Below are positions 16,431 through 24,749 of a DNA stretch of 44,528 nt, piece by piece. The notes under the pieces are model-generated. The model saw nothing but the letters and a program-made list of their open reading frames with translations. It ran no database searches and was not told the origin of the DNA. The DNA comes from DAOUBA01 sp034432855 (GTDB taxonomy: Bacteria > Chloroflexota > Anaerolineae > B4-G1). A program made the position numbers and the translations under genes. The stretch is from contig DAOUBA010000081.1 in NCBI GenBank assembly GCA_034432855.1, positions 1 to 44,528 of the forward strand, written 5' to 3'. Numbering within the stretch: the stretch's first letter is position 1; every line of letters begins with the position of its first letter.

Positions 16431-17902
16431 GAATGTCTACCTCGCCGAATCTCCTGCACCAACTCGCGCTCGTGGTTGTACACCCGCACTACCAGCGGCA
16501 TCTGCCCCGGCAGGGCGTGTGTCGCGCAGCCCAGGCAAGGATCGTAGGCCCGGAAAGCCATCTCGATGGTGTTCAAGATGCCCTCGCTCACCGGTTTGCC
16601 GGGCCGAATGAGCCCCTCGGCAGCTTTTTTGATGGACATGCTGATCGCCGCATAGTTGTTGGTGGTGCCGACGATCAGGTTGACCTGCTTGAGCAGCCCG
16701 CGCTCGTCGGTCACATAGTGGTGGGTCAGTGTCCCGCGCGGCGCTTCGACGATGCCGATGCCCTCATCGGGCGTCGCAGTGGGGATCGTGCGAATCTCGC
16801 TGCCGGTGATCTCGGGGTCCTCGGCCAGTTCCAATACCCGCTCGGCAGCATAGAGCATCTCGATCAGCCGCGCCCAATGGGTAGCCAGCGTGTAGTGGAC
16901 GGGCTTTCCGCCCAATGTTTCGTAGAACCGCTCGTACTCGGCCTGCGCCAGTGGTGTCGCCATTCCGTCGGCGGCGTTGAGCCGTGAGAGCGGTGTGGCG
17001 CGGTAGACGCCACTCTCGGGGCCATCTACCAGCCCCTTCCACCCGACCTGCTTGAGGTAGGGGAATTTCAGATACGTCCACGGCTCGATGTGTTCGGCGA
17101 TCACGTCCAGATATTGCTCCGGTCGGTACTTGACGAGTTCCTTGCCGTCGGGGCCGACGACGCGCACCTGACCGTCGTAGAAATTGACCCGGTTCTGCTC
17201 GTCCACCAGGCCCATATAGTAGGTGCGGTGGGTGAAGGCGTCGCTTAGGATCAGGTCCACGTAAGCCTTGTTCTGGAGCACGACCTGGTCGAAGAGTTGC
17301 AGCGAGAACTGGGCCGTCTCGACGGAACGCCGGGCGCGTTCGACGATCTGGAGCCGCTCCTCTTCGGTGATCGGCTTGCTCACGCCGCCGATGATTGCGC
17401 CGACGGAGTGGATGTAGCGCCCGCCGATGATGGCGCAAATCTCGTGGTTATCCTGCAAAAGTTGGATGGCGCGGGCGCCGATCTCGCGCCCCACCTTGCG
17501 CACCACGCCGAGGAGATTGCGCTCGCCCTTGGGCGCATCCGGCCCGACGACGAAATCGGGGCCTCCCAGGGCAAAAAAGTGGGTGGCGTGGTCGGCGACG
17601 AAGAAGGCGTTGTACATCAGTTCGCGCAGTTTGCGCGCCGTGGGCGGCGGCTCGACGTGATAGACGGCGTCGCCGGCCTTGGCGGCGGCCATGTGGTGTG
17701 CGATGGGGCAGACGCCGCAGATGCGCTGCGTGAGTTGTGCCATCTCCTCTACCGGGCGACCCTCGCAGAATTTCTCGAACCCGCGCAGTTCGGGGACGAT
17801 CAGATAGGCGTTCTCCAGCCCTCCTTCCGCATTGAGAAAGAGATCAATCCGCCCGTGGCCTTCGAGGCGGGTGATGGGGTCTATGGTGATTTTGTTTGGC
17901 AT
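16427..17902 (-). CDS. mvhA: [NiFe] hydrogenase large subunit, MvhA type (group 3)
   Basis: 491-aa catalytic subunit that splits or forms H2 at a Ni-Fe(CN)2CO centre in the cytoplasm. Both nickel motifs are complete: RICGVCP (C62, C65) and DPCLGCATH (C456, C459, H462). A 29-residue tail after H462 should be removed by a maturation protease, whose gene is not in the window. There is no signal or membrane segment. The pairing with MvhG and MvhD/Hdr fusions indicates the Hdr-linked group 3c type. ATG 17902 follows TAGGAG and overlaps the stop of a duplicated mvhG 3' end, suggesting the genes were once directly adjacent before a TA cassette separated them. Confidence 0.92.
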   Translation of the reverse strand: MPNKITIDPITRLEGHGRIDLFLNAEGGLENAYLIVPELRGFEKFCEGRPVEEMAQLTQRICGVCPIAHHMAAAKAGDAVYHVEPPPTARKLRELMYNAFFVADHATHFFALGGPDFVVGPDAPKGERNLLGVVRKVGREIGARAIQLLQDNHEICAIIGGRYIHSVGAIIGGVSKPITEEERLQIVERARRSVETAQFSLQLFDQVVLQNKAYVDLILSDAFTHRTYYMGLVDEQNRVNFYDGQVRVVGPDGKELVKYRPEQYLDVIAEHIEPWTYLKFPYLKQVGWKGLVDGPESGVYRATPLSRLNAADGMATPLAQAEYERFYETLGGKPVHYTLATHWARLIEMLYAAERVLELAEDPEITGSEIRTIPTATPDEGIGIVEAPRGTLTHHYVTDERGLLKQVNLIVGTTNNYAAISMSIKKAAEGLIRPGKPVSEGILNTIEMAFRAYDPCLGCATHALPGQMPLVVRVYNHERELVQEIRRGRHS

Positions 17903-17911
17903 TACGTTCTC

Positions 17912-17957
17912 CTATACTTCAACCCATTCAACACCGAATCCGCCAGACTGAAGCGGT
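17912..17957 (-). repeat. Duplicate of the mvhG 3' end
   Basis: This copies 18681-18726 in direct orientation: the 30 bases 17928-17957 are identical to 18697-18726, and 11 of the next 16 match. It translates in frame as RFSLADSVL like the real MvhG C-terminus, then diverges and stops at a TAA overlapping the mvhA start codon. The pair of repeats brackets the DUF4258/YgiT genes. Confidence 0.9.
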
Positions 17958-18018
17958 GGGATTTGAACCGCGAATCACGCGAAAGGGTGCGAAAGCCGCG
18001 AACAAGCCGGCTCGGTTT

Positions 18019-18309
18019 TCAGGCCGGGCTTCCCGACGTTGCAGGCTGTCCCACTGAGACGATGTACTCTGTCAGCACCGACCGGCGCTGCTGTGCGCGC
18101 TTGGCGGTCTCGATCAACTCACGGGCCGTGATAATCAACTCATCTACCGTCTCCGGCGTGAAGGATGCTTCTCCGTCCGCCGGACAAACCCAGGCGTAGA
18201 CGTTCGGAACGCGGACAGAAATACCCTCATCGTCATATTCAAACGTGATCGGACGCCACTCTTTCGAGACGTGGTGCTTGCTACAGATTGGGGCTGGTTC
18301 TACTGTCAT
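18019..18309 (-). CDS. YgiT-like antitoxin partner
   Basis: 96-aa protein with the outline of YgiT/MqsA-type N-terminal domains: a Cys/His start (CSKHH), a central strand resembling the consensus, VYAWVCPADGEASFTPETVDEL, then a helix. The zinc knuckles are incomplete (one CxxH and a single CP), so metal binding may be lost. It follows the DUF4258 gene by 6 bp, the usual order for this TA pair. The terminal VGQPATSGSPA probably comes from read-through into inserted spacer. It lies within a cassette bounded by mvhG 3'-end repeats. Confidence 0.6.
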   Translation of the reverse strand: MTVEPAPICSKHHVSKEWRPITFEYDDEGISVRVPNVYAWVCPADGEASFTPETVDELIITARELIETAKRAQQRRSVLTEYIVSVGQPATSGSPA

Positions 18310-18315
18310 TGCTCA

Positions 18316-18636
18316 TCACCTTCTTCTGCGTCGTCTGAGGGGTGGGCTTTCCCACTCGGATTCGTCGGGGATGTAGGCCGTCACGATCTCGACGTACACC
18401 GGGTCGACGACCTCGCAGACGACGTGCAAGTAAACCGCAACGCTCTCTGCAAGAGTTGCGCGGCCACAGATCAAAACCCGCTGCTCTTCCGGATAGTCCT
18501 CGATGATGATCCCATTGAAGATGGCCTCTACAACGTGTTTCCGCTCAAATCCTTCTTTCAGGGCATGCTGCACGGCATGGCTCTTGATGAGATAGTGTCC
18601 AGAGCGAACTCTCTCGCGAACGACGTTGATGTCCAC
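18316..18636 (-). CDS. DUF4258 family protein, putative toxin
   Basis: 106-aa protein: SGHYLIKSHAVQHALKEGF, then HVVEAIFNG, EDYPEEQRVLICG and VEIVTAYIPDESEW, the standard succession of DUF4258 (RelE/BrnT-like fold). These genes usually precede a YgiT-type antitoxin, as here. It starts at GTG 18636 with GAGG upstream. The polyarginine end (LRRRRRR) is unusual. It is inserted between mvhG and mvhA. Confidence 0.8.
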   Translation of the reverse strand: MDINVVRERVRSGHYLIKSHAVQHALKEGFERKHVVEAIFNGIIIEDYPEEQRVLICGRATLAESVAVYLHVVCEVVDPVYVEIVTAYIPDESEWESPPLRRRRRR

Positions 18637-18676
18637 GTAGCATACCTCTTCGATACTCTGGCAATCTTCTAGTCAA

Positions 18677-19714
18677 TCATCTATCCCTCAACTCGCTCAA
18701 CACCGAATCCGCCAGACTGAAGCGGTAGCACGTACCTACCGGATCAACCAGCGTGTCCATAATGGCCTGCAACTCTTTTGGATCATCGGTATCTACCAGC
18801 GCGGCAAGCGCGCTCAGGAGTTTGGCCCCCTGGTCCACGACGCCTTCCGGCGGGCCGTAGCAGCCGCGACAGGGGAAATTGCCGTTGACACACGGCAGGC
18901 CGCAGCCGGCGCGTGTGGCCGGCCCGGCGCAGACGATCCCCTGGGCCAGGAAGCAGACCTCCGGATCAGCGACGATCTCGTGCGGGCGTTTCCACCCTTT
19001 CACGCGTTGGCCGCTCTGCCCTTTGGCGCGCGGGCAGACATCGCAGTTGGTCTTGCCATCCGCGCCGATGACGCTGCCGGGCGGCGGAACTTGCCCGGCC
19101 AGCAACGCCTGGAACACGTTCCACACCTGGTCGGCTACCGGCGGACAGCCGGGCATCACATAGTCTACCGGAACCGTTTGTGCCAGCGTCTTGACACGGT
19201 CGTAGAACGTCGGAATCTCGATGGTGCCTTCGGCGACCCGGTTCACCGGCGTGGGCCACGTGCCGCGCGAATCGTCCAGCGACGGGGCGGTCTCGTAGAC
19301 GCGGGTCAAAATCGAGCAGGCGTCGAAGAGGTTGGCCAGGCCGGGGATACAGCCTTCGTGGGCACACGAGCCGAAGGCCACGAGCGCCTTTGATTTTCGG
19401 CGCAGTAGATAGGCCATATGCTCGTTCTCGCTCGTGCGGATCGCGCCGTTGAAGAAGCAGACGTCAATCGCGCCATCCTTGAGTGCCTCGACGTCGGCGA
19501 CTTTGAAATCCATCAGGCATGGCCAGAAGACAATGTCCACCAGATCGCCGACCTCGATCAGCCGCATGCCCAATTCAGCGACGGTGATCTCGCAGCCGCC
19601 GCAACTGGCGGCCCAGTAGAAGGCGAGTTTGGGCCTGGCGGGTTTAGCCCTGGCCGACGTTTTCCGGCGTGGCCCGGTCTGGGGGTTCTTGGCTTGCGTC
19701 TTTGCTTTCGCCAT
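18677..19714 (-). CDS. mvhG: [NiFe] hydrogenase small subunit, MvhG type
   Basis: 345-aa electron-transfer subunit carrying the proximal and distal Fe-S clusters between MvhA and the MvhD/Hdr proteins. The basic Lys/Arg/Ala-rich first 28 residues are not a Tat signal. Cluster ligands: WAASCGGCE, FGSCAHEG, and GCPP near residue 185. The C-terminal half is Cys-rich (NCDVCP, CFLAQGIVC, CGLPCVNGNFPCRGCYG). It is longer than a minimal MvhG because of this segment. It starts 15 bp after the HdrC-MvhD fusion gene. Its last residues are duplicated upstream of mvhA. Confidence 0.9.
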   Translation of the reverse strand: MAKAKTQAKNPQTGPRRKTSARAKPARPKLAFYWAASCGGCEITVAELGMRLIEVGDLVDIVFWPCLMDFKVADVEALKDGAIDVCFFNGAIRTSENEHMAYLLRRKSKALVAFGSCAHEGCIPGLANLFDACSILTRVYETAPSLDDSRGTWPTPVNRVAEGTIEIPTFYDRVKTLAQTVPVDYVMPGCPPVADQVWNVFQALLAGQVPPPGSVIGADGKTNCDVCPRAKGQSGQRVKGWKRPHEIVADPEVCFLAQGIVCAGPATRAGCGLPCVNGNFPCRGCYGPPEGVVDQGAKLLSALAALVDTDDPKELQAIMDTLVDPVGTCYRFSLADSVLSELRDR

Positions 19715-19729
19715 TGTCTCTCCTACGCG

Positions 19730-20671
19730 TTATTTTGCCAGGTGGGCGAGCATTGCATCCACTTCGCGGCGGATGCGGCCGCGCTCCTGGGTGCCGATCT
19801 GTATAAAGCGCACACGGCCGTCGGGAATCTGCATCTGCTCGAACATGCGGTTCAGGAGGCCGATCTTGCACTGGCTCACGTAGGTCCCGCGCTTGTAGTG
19901 GCACTCGCCTGGAGCACAGCCGCACACGAGAACGCCATCTATACCGGAACTGAGTGCCAGGAGCGCCATCTGCGGGTCAATGCGCCCGGAGCAGGGAATG
20001 TGGATGACGCGCACGTTGGGCGGGTAACTTTCCAGCAGCGAGACATCGTCATCGGCGCGCAGGCACCAGTCGCAGACAAAGACGACGAGGCGGGGAACGC
20101 CCTTCTGCTTCCTGACCTTGAGTTGTTTGACGATCTCGGCGTTGCTTACGCCCTTACGGGCAATGGCGCCCAGCGGGCAGGCGGCCACACAGATGCCGCA
20201 GCCCATACACTTGTTCGCGTCTACTTCGGAAACGCGGTCCGGCACGCCGTTGATCTCTTTTTCGACCAGATGGGGTGCCTCATATGGGCAGGCCATCACG
20301 CAGATGCCGCAGCCGGAGCAGAGTGACTCGTCTACCTTGACTGTCTCCAGCGGCGAGGTGTAGCCTGCCTCGACGGCCAGTTGCTTGATGGCGCCGATGA
20401 CGGCAGAGATGTGGATCTGCTGTGGGCAGGCCGGATAACACAGGTCGCACGCCGAGCAAAGCCAGGTGGTGGGGCTGGAGAATGCCTCGTGTTCCATCCC
20501 TATCAGCACCATCCGCAGCAGCCGGCGCGGGTTGTACTCCGGCTCGACCTTTTGCTGGATCAGGCACTTGCTGACGCACGTGCCGCACGAGTAACACAGT
20601 TCCAGGTGCTCACCGCCGGGGATGGCGCGCACCCGGTCGGCGAAAGTCGTTGGTTGATTGGTATGGCTCAT
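19730..20671 (-). CDS. HdrC-like / 2x[4Fe-4S] / MvhD fusion protein
   Basis: 313-aa soluble electron-transfer protein. Residues 20-85 form an HdrC-like module with CYSCGTCVSKC (C26-C36) and CSACDLCYPACP. Residues ~110-165 form a two-cluster ferredoxin (CSGCGICVMACP, CMGCGICVAACP). The end is an MvhD domain (FVCDWCLRADDD, IPCSGRIDP, CGCAPGECHYKRG) that docks hydrogenase to HdrA. Fusing HdrC and MvhD in one chain would tie MvhAG to the Hdr core. The partner HdrB (CCG domains) is not encoded anywhere in the window. ATG 20671 follows GGAGA. The start lies just inside a palindromic repeat bordering the GxxExxY cassette. Confidence 0.85.
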   Translation of the reverse strand: MSHTNQPTTFADRVRAIPGGEHLELCYSCGTCVSKCLIQQKVEPEYNPRRLLRMVLIGMEHEAFSSPTTWLCSACDLCYPACPQQIHISAVIGAIKQLAVEAGYTSPLETVKVDESLCSGCGICVMACPYEAPHLVEKEINGVPDRVSEVDANKCMGCGICVAACPLGAIARKGVSNAEIVKQLKVRKQKGVPRLVVFVCDWCLRADDDVSLLESYPPNVRVIHIPCSGRIDPQMALLALSSGIDGVLVCGCAPGECHYKRGTYVSQCKIGLLNRMFEQMQIPDGRVRFIQIGTQERGRIRREVDAMLAHLAK

Positions 20672-20688
20672 CGTGTCTCCGTTTTATC

Positions 20689-20753
20689 GGGACACGGATG
20701 GACACGGATTTTTTTAAATATTTAATCCGTGTGTATCCGTGTGTATCCGTGTC
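20689..20753. repeat. Palindromic ACACGGAT repeat, left border of GxxExxY cassette
   Basis: GGGACACGGAT and a second ACACGGATT form the left arm; the right arm has AATCCGTGTG and two further GTATCCGTGTG/C units ending in GTCC. An A/T-rich loop (TTTTTTAAATATTT) separates the arms. The same words build the repeat at 21171-21247. Confidence 0.8.
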
Positions 20754-21161
20754 CTATCTTTGCGTCCACGACAGGTCGCCCTTGCGCTCGTTGTCGTAGA
20801 CCTTGCGCTTGAAATCGGGCTTGGGGCCAAAGTTGAGCAGCAGCCCGACTTCGATTCGCGTGGCCTTGAGGTAGTTGAGCAGTTGCGCCTCGTGTTCGTT
20901 CAGAAGGCGCTGAACAGCCTTCAGTTCGACGATGACGACGCCGTTCACCACCATGTCGGCGAAATACTCACCTACCACCTGGCCGTCGTAGTACACCTCG
21001 ATCTGTTTCTGGAGTTCGACCTGGAGCCCCAGTTTCACCAGTTCCAGCGCCAGTGCATTCAGATACACCTTCTCGGAGAAACCGTAGCCCAGCCGGTTAT
21101 AGACCGTGTAGAACGCCTGGATGACCTTTTCGGTCAACTCTGCATATTTTCCTACGAACAT
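20754..21161 (-). CDS. GxxExxY family protein
   Basis: 135-aa protein with the family signature GFSEKVY (GxxExxY) near residue 25, preceded by AFYTVYNRLGYG and followed by VEVYYDGQ-type and ADMVVNGVVIVELKAV blocks and a terminal LLLNFGPKPDFKR. The family resembles restriction-endonuclease-fold nucleases but its function is unestablished. ATG 21161 is where homology begins. The gene is bounded on both sides by palindromic ACACGGAT repeats and separates hdrA from the HdrC-MvhD gene, so I consider it a cassette rather than part of the Hdr complex. Confidence 0.85.
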   Translation of the reverse strand: MFVGKYAELTEKVIQAFYTVYNRLGYGFSEKVYLNALALELVKLGLQVELQKQIEVYYDGQVVGEYFADMVVNGVVIVELKAVQRLLNEHEAQLLNYLKATRIEVGLLLNFGPKPDFKRKVYDNERKGDLSWTQR

Positions 21162-21170
21162 GGCTTTTTT

Positions 21171-21247
21171 GGACGCGGATGAACACGGATTCACGCGGAT
21201 AAAAACAAAACAGAAAAATCCGTGTTCATCCGTGTGTATCCGTGTCC
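21171..21247. repeat. Palindromic ACACGGAT repeat, right border of GxxExxY cassette
   Basis: GGACGCGGATGAACACGG and a further CACGCGGAT form one arm; ATCCGTGTTCATCCGTGTG and GTATCCGTGTCC form the other around an A-rich loop. The hdrA stop codon (21226-21228) lies inside it, so the last HdrA residues (DTDTHG) are encoded by repeat DNA. Confidence 0.85.
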
Positions 21248-23742
21248 TGTCCCACCATCGCCTTTTGCATCGCCTCGGCGTAGGCCAGGGCGTCTTCGAC
21301 CTGCGGGACTTCGCGCATGCGGCGGGCGCGCTTTTCCATCTCCGGGCGCAGCCGCTCGATCTCTGCCAGCAATTGCTCTCTGGGGATCGAATCGAGCAGC
21401 GCCTGCATCTCGTTGATCACCCGCGCGTATTTGTCGCCTTCGGCGGCGCTGATCCACTCGACGCGGAACCTGCCGGGGGTCATCCCCATCTTCTCGAAGG
21501 CGTTCAGCAGCCGCTCGGCGCGCGTCGCGCCCACGCGCTGCCCGGTGATGTAGTGACAGTCCTGCGGATGGCAGCCGGAGTAGAGCACTGCCCCTGCGCC
21601 CAGCCGGAACGCTTCGTAGATGAAATCAGCGTCCATGCGGGCGGAGCACATCACCCGGATGCCGCGCTCGTTCGCCGAGTACTCGAAATGGCTGACGCCG
21701 GCCAGGTCTGCTCCGCCGTATGAGCACCAGTGGCAGCGGAAGGCAAAGATTTTCTCTTCCGGGCGAGTTGCCAGCAGCGCGCGAATCTGGGCCAGAATCT
21801 GCGCGTCGGTAAAGTGCATCTGGGTGATGGCGTTGTGGGGGCACTCGGCCACGCAGCCGCCGCAGCCGTGACACTTGGCGATGACGACTTGGGCGGCTTT
21901 GCCCTGCTCGACCTCGATGGCGCCGTAGGGGCAGGCTTTGGCGCACAGGCCGCACTTTTTGCCCTGCGCGCTGATGCAGCGGTCCTCCCACACCTGTGCC
22001 ACTACCGGCTCAATCTCCCACTCGGGCGCGTGGAGCACACGCCCGGCGCGCGCCGCCGCCGCCGATCCCTGCGCTACGCTCGAAGGAATGTCCTTCTGCC
22101 CCTGACAGGCTCCGGCCAGAAAGACACCGTCGGTAGGGCTATCCATCGGGCGCAGTTTGGGGTGATATTCCATGAACCAGCCGCCGGGGCTCTGGGTGAT
22201 GTTGAGCAGCGAACTGACCGTGTCCACGTCGGGCTGCGGCACGGCGGCCTGGTTGAGCATCACCATATCATACTCGCGTTCGATCACCTGCCCCAGCGAC
22301 ATGTCCTCGGAGGTGACGAAGAGATTGCGCGTTTCGGAATCCTCGGTGATCAGGCTAGGGCGGCCCTGAATGAAGCGGATGCCCAGTTCACGCGCCCGGT
22401 CGTAGAACTCCTCATAGCCCTTCGAGGGCGTGCGAATGTCTATGTAGTAGATGGTGATGTCGAGCGCGGGGTCGGCCTGCTTGAGCAAGACCGCGTTCTT
22501 GATCGCGTACATGCAGCAGAAATTGGAGCACCACGGGTTGAAGCGCTTGTCGCGCGAGCCGACGCAGTTGATGATGGCGAGCCGCCTGGGGTTCTTGCCA
22601 TCGCTGGGGCGGACGAGATTGCCGGCGGTGGGCCCGGCCGAGTTGTTCAGCCGTTCCATCTCCATCGCCGTGATCACGTTGGGGTAGCGCCCGTAGCCGT
22701 ACTCCGGCATCACGCTGGGGTCGAAGTGATTGAAGCCGGTGGCGGTGATGATGGCGCCGACATCTTCCCACACCAGTTCATCTTGCAGGCCAAAGTCAAT
22801 CGCTTCCAGTTTGCCGCAGGCCTCGACGCACTTGTAGCAGTGGATGCAGGCGTCCAGGTCAATCGTATAGACGAGCGGCACGGACTGGCTCATCGGCACA
22901 TAGATCGCCTTGCGCGGAGCGAGGTTCATCTCGAAATAGTTGGGGACTTCGACGGGGCAGACCTTGACGCATTCGCCGCAGCCGTTGCAGCGGTCGGCGC
23001 GCACGTAGCGCGATTTCTGGCGCAGGAGCACTTTAAAGTTGCCGACATACCCCTCGACCCGCTCGACTTCGGTATACGTTCTCACATCCACCTTGGGGTG
23101 ACGCGCCGCGTCAACCATCTTGGGGGCGAGTATTCATATACTACAGTCCATCGTGGGGAACGTCTTGTTCAGTTGCGCCATGGTTCCCCCGATGGTCGGC
23201 TGCTTCTCCACCAGGATGGTTTCGATCCCCTGATCGCCCAGGTCGAGCGCGGCGCTGATGCCGGCGACGCCGCCGCCGATGACCATTGCGCGCTTGGTGA
23301 CGGGTACCTTGATCATCTGCAAGGGCATCAGGAAGGCGGCCTTGGCCACTGCGGAGGCGATCAGGTCCTTGGACTTGTCGAACGCCCCTTCGCGGTCGTG
23401 GCCGTGCGCCCAGGTACACTGCTCGCGGATGTTGGCCATCTCCATCAGGAAGGGGTTCAGCCCCACCTCGGCCACGGCGGCGCGAAAGGTCGGTTCGTGC
23501 ATGCGCGGCGAGCAGGCGGCGACGACGACGCGGTTGAGGTTGTACTTCTGGATGTCTTCCTTGATGAGCGCCTGGCCGCTATCGGCGCAGGCGTAGGGGG
23601 TGTTGATGGCGCGCACGACGCCCGGCAGGGTTGCCGCGTATTCGGCCAGATCGGGCGGGCTGACCACGCCCGCAATGTTGGTCCCACAATGGCAGACGTA
23701 CACGCCGATGCGCAGGTTTTCGTTGCCGTTGTTGTTAGTCAT
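21226..23742 (-). CDS. hdrA: HdrA-MvhD fusion, selenoprotein with in-frame UGA at codon 203
   Basis: 838-aa FAD- and Fe-S-containing core of the electron-bifurcating complex if UGA (23134-23136) is read as Sec. Residues 1-202 carry VCHCGTNIAG, HdrA-type CSPRMHEPTFR and the FAD motif GGGVAGISAAL, ending MDCSI. After the UGA the frame continues at once as ILAPKM, as in intact HdrA, giving a CxxU motif (C200-U203). Then follow CNGCGECVKVCP, CIHCYKCVEAC, the NPWCSNFCC ligands of the atypical HA1 cluster, CGLCAKACP, CHGCGGCVAECP and a C-terminal MvhD domain (FRCHWCSYGGADLAG). CAGGAG sets ATG 23742. Sec-containing HdrA is known in methanococci and some bacteria. A nonsense mutation is the alternative. 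Confidence 0.85.
23104..23128 (-). promoter_or_regulatory. Candidate bacterial SECIS hairpin after the hdrA UGA
   Basis: Starting 6 nt after the UGA, CGCC (23128-23125) pairs with GGCG (23107-23104). Within it CAA (from 23122) pairs with UUG (to 23112) around the loop GAUGG, which begins about 15 nt downstream of the UGA with a G at its first position. This roughly fits bacterial SECIS spacing, but the stem is short and interrupted. Confidence 0.4.
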
Positions 23743-23756
23743 ATTGCTCCTGTTTT

Positions 23757-23825
23757 CTACATCTGTGCAATCAGCGCCTCGATTTCCTGGATGAGCACCG
23801 GCAGATTGGGCCGGTTAAAGCTCAT
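23757..23825 (-). pseudogene. Short open frame before hdrA, possible gene-end remnant
   Basis: A 22-codon frame beginning MSFNRPNLPVLIQEIE and stopping 14 nt before the hdrA start. It is open upstream for another ten or so codons with no better start. It may be the C-terminal end of a gene that once preceded hdrA, now cut by the insertion carrying the 90-aa gene. I do not recognise the family. Confidence 0.35.
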
Positions 23826-23850
23826 TTCCGGCGCAGGTACGCGAGCGGAT

Positions 23851-24123
23851 TCACGCGGCGGCCACCTGCACTAGTCCAGCCAGACTCGGCGCTTTGGGTT
23901 GGAGGCGCGAGATTTCATTGCGATATTCTGCCTGGCGCGCCAGCCAGGTGCGGTACACACTGGCCCACTCGCCAAAATCCAGCATCCAAGCCTCGTCCTC
24001 CGGCTCCTCGCCGCTGATATAGGCCGCGTAAAAAGTCTCCGAACGAATGCCATACTTATGTTCGAAGCCCAATAGCTCCGTTTCCAGGGCATGGATATCG
24101 GCCAGGATTTCACGTAGGTTCAT
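23851..24123 (-). CDS. Small antitoxin-like protein
   Basis: 90-aa acidic, helical protein (LADIHALETELLGFEHKYG, then SETFYAAYISG, then FGEWASVYRTWLARQAEY). Similar short proteins often precede toxins of the DUF6516/TumE type, so this may be an orphan antitoxin; that is recollection, not a search. No toxin follows: the next frame is a 22-codon remnant and then hdrA. ATG 24123 overlaps the end of a degenerate copy of the hdrA 5' end. The last residues (LVQVAAA) look like read-through spacer. Confidence 0.5.
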   Translation of the reverse strand: MNLREILADIHALETELLGFEHKYGIRSETFYAAYISGEEPEDEAWMLDFGEWASVYRTWLARQAEYRNEISRLQPKAPSLAGLVQVAAA

Positions 24124-24124
24124 A

Positions 24125-24202
24125 TCACACCTCGCTATTCGACCTGCCGTGGCAGACGTATATGCTGATGCAGAGATTCCCGTTGCCGCTGTTGTCTGAC
24201 AT
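24125..24202 (-). pseudogene. Degenerate copy 2 of the hdrA 5' end
   Basis: A 25-codon stub, MSDNSGNGNLCISIYVCHG and a few more residues, matching the first 18 codons of hdrA with many transitions. Together with its upstream leader (AGGAGATRGGC and TTGATTTTCAA) it is about 85% identical over 81 bp to copy 3 (24802-24882). Cys residues of the VCHC motif are already lost, so this copy is older. Confidence 0.85.
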
Positions 24203-24268
24203 GCCTATCTCCTGGTCGTTGAAAATCAAGTGGATTGGGTTGAACTATGCTTCAACTCGATTGGGGTA

Positions 24269-24535
24269 TTACGGGAAATACCTGTAGATGTCTTTGCGGT
24301 GCAGAATCCTGACGAAAATGACCTCGCCTGCTATCACCTCTATTCCCATCCGGTAATCGCCTAATCGGACACGATAGAAGGTATCGTAGCCCTGCATCTT
24401 CTTCAAATCCCGAATTTCACCTAAATCCGGCGCGGCCTTGATTGCCTCGATGACTTTCTGGACTCGCCGCAATAATCGCCTGTCCTTGATGTGCTTCAGG
24501 TCTCGCGCGAAACTGGCCTCGAACTTGACATTCAC
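24269..24535 (-). CDS. RelE/ParE family toxin
   Basis: 88-aa RelE-fold protein: FEASFARDLKHIKDRRLLRRV, the central YRVRLGDYRMGIEV and the end VRILHRKDIYRYFP with the basic and aromatic residues of mRNA-cleaving RelE toxins. The ATG at 24535 overlaps the antitoxin stop by 4 bp. The module lies between two partial copies of the hdrA 5' end. Confidence 0.85.
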   Translation of the reverse strand: MNVKFEASFARDLKHIKDRRLLRRVQKVIEAIKAAPDLGEIRDLKKMQGYDTFYRVRLGDYRMGIEVIAGEVIFVRILHRKDIYRYFP

Positions 24536-24738
24536 GCTCGCCCCTCCAGGATGGCTGTGATGGCCTGTTCGCTCACGAATTCATTCTGTCGTCCTTCGCG
24601 GATCGCATTCGCCAGCCCGATTTCCTCCAGCGCTTCCACGATCAGTTCGCAAAACAGATCGCGCTTCTCTTGCACCAATTCGAGCACAACTTCTTTGAGC
24701 AGCACTTTGGCTTGTGCCTCGCTAATCGTCAGTTCCAT
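24532..24738 (-). CDS. Antitoxin of the RelE pair
   Basis: 68-aa helical, acidic protein beginning MELTISEAQAKVLLKEVV and ending EQAITAILEGRA. It matches no family I can name but has the size, position and 4-bp overlap of a RelE partner. ATG 24738 follows AGGAAG; a TTG 15 nt upstream is less likely. Its leader merges with the end of hdrA copy 3. Confidence 0.65.
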   Translation of the reverse strand: MELTISEAQAKVLLKEVVLELVQEKRDLFCELIVEALEEIGLANAIREGRQNEFVSEQAITAILEGRA

Positions 24739-24749
24739 TTTGCTTCCTC

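Larger units (their letters stand above)
17928..18726 (-). mobile_element. TA cassette bounded by direct repeats of the mvhG 3' end
   Basis: The segment between mvhA and the body of mvhG contains only DUF4258 and YgiT-like genes plus spacer and is flanked by 30-bp identical (46-bp imperfect) direct repeats. One repeat is the real mvhG terminus, the other a stub. There is no transposase and no terminal inverted repeat, so the mechanism is unknown; the layout is that of an insertion with a long target duplication or a homology-driven integration. Confidence 0.6.

Noticed and set aside
23134..23136. Frameshift or sequencing error as the cause of the hdrA break
   Set aside because: No base needs to be added or removed; only the UGA interrupts. 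A point error remains possible but the position fits Sec-HdrA.
21226..23742. Two separate genes (202 aa and 630 aa) instead of one hdrA
   Set aside because: Both pieces are in the same frame, the conserved sequence is continuous across the UGA and the second piece has no ribosome binding site.
21730..23874. 714-codon plus-strand frame opposite hdrA
   Set aside because: Antisense shadow of hdrA; its length reflects GC-rich codon bias, and the opposite strand has clear cluster motifs.
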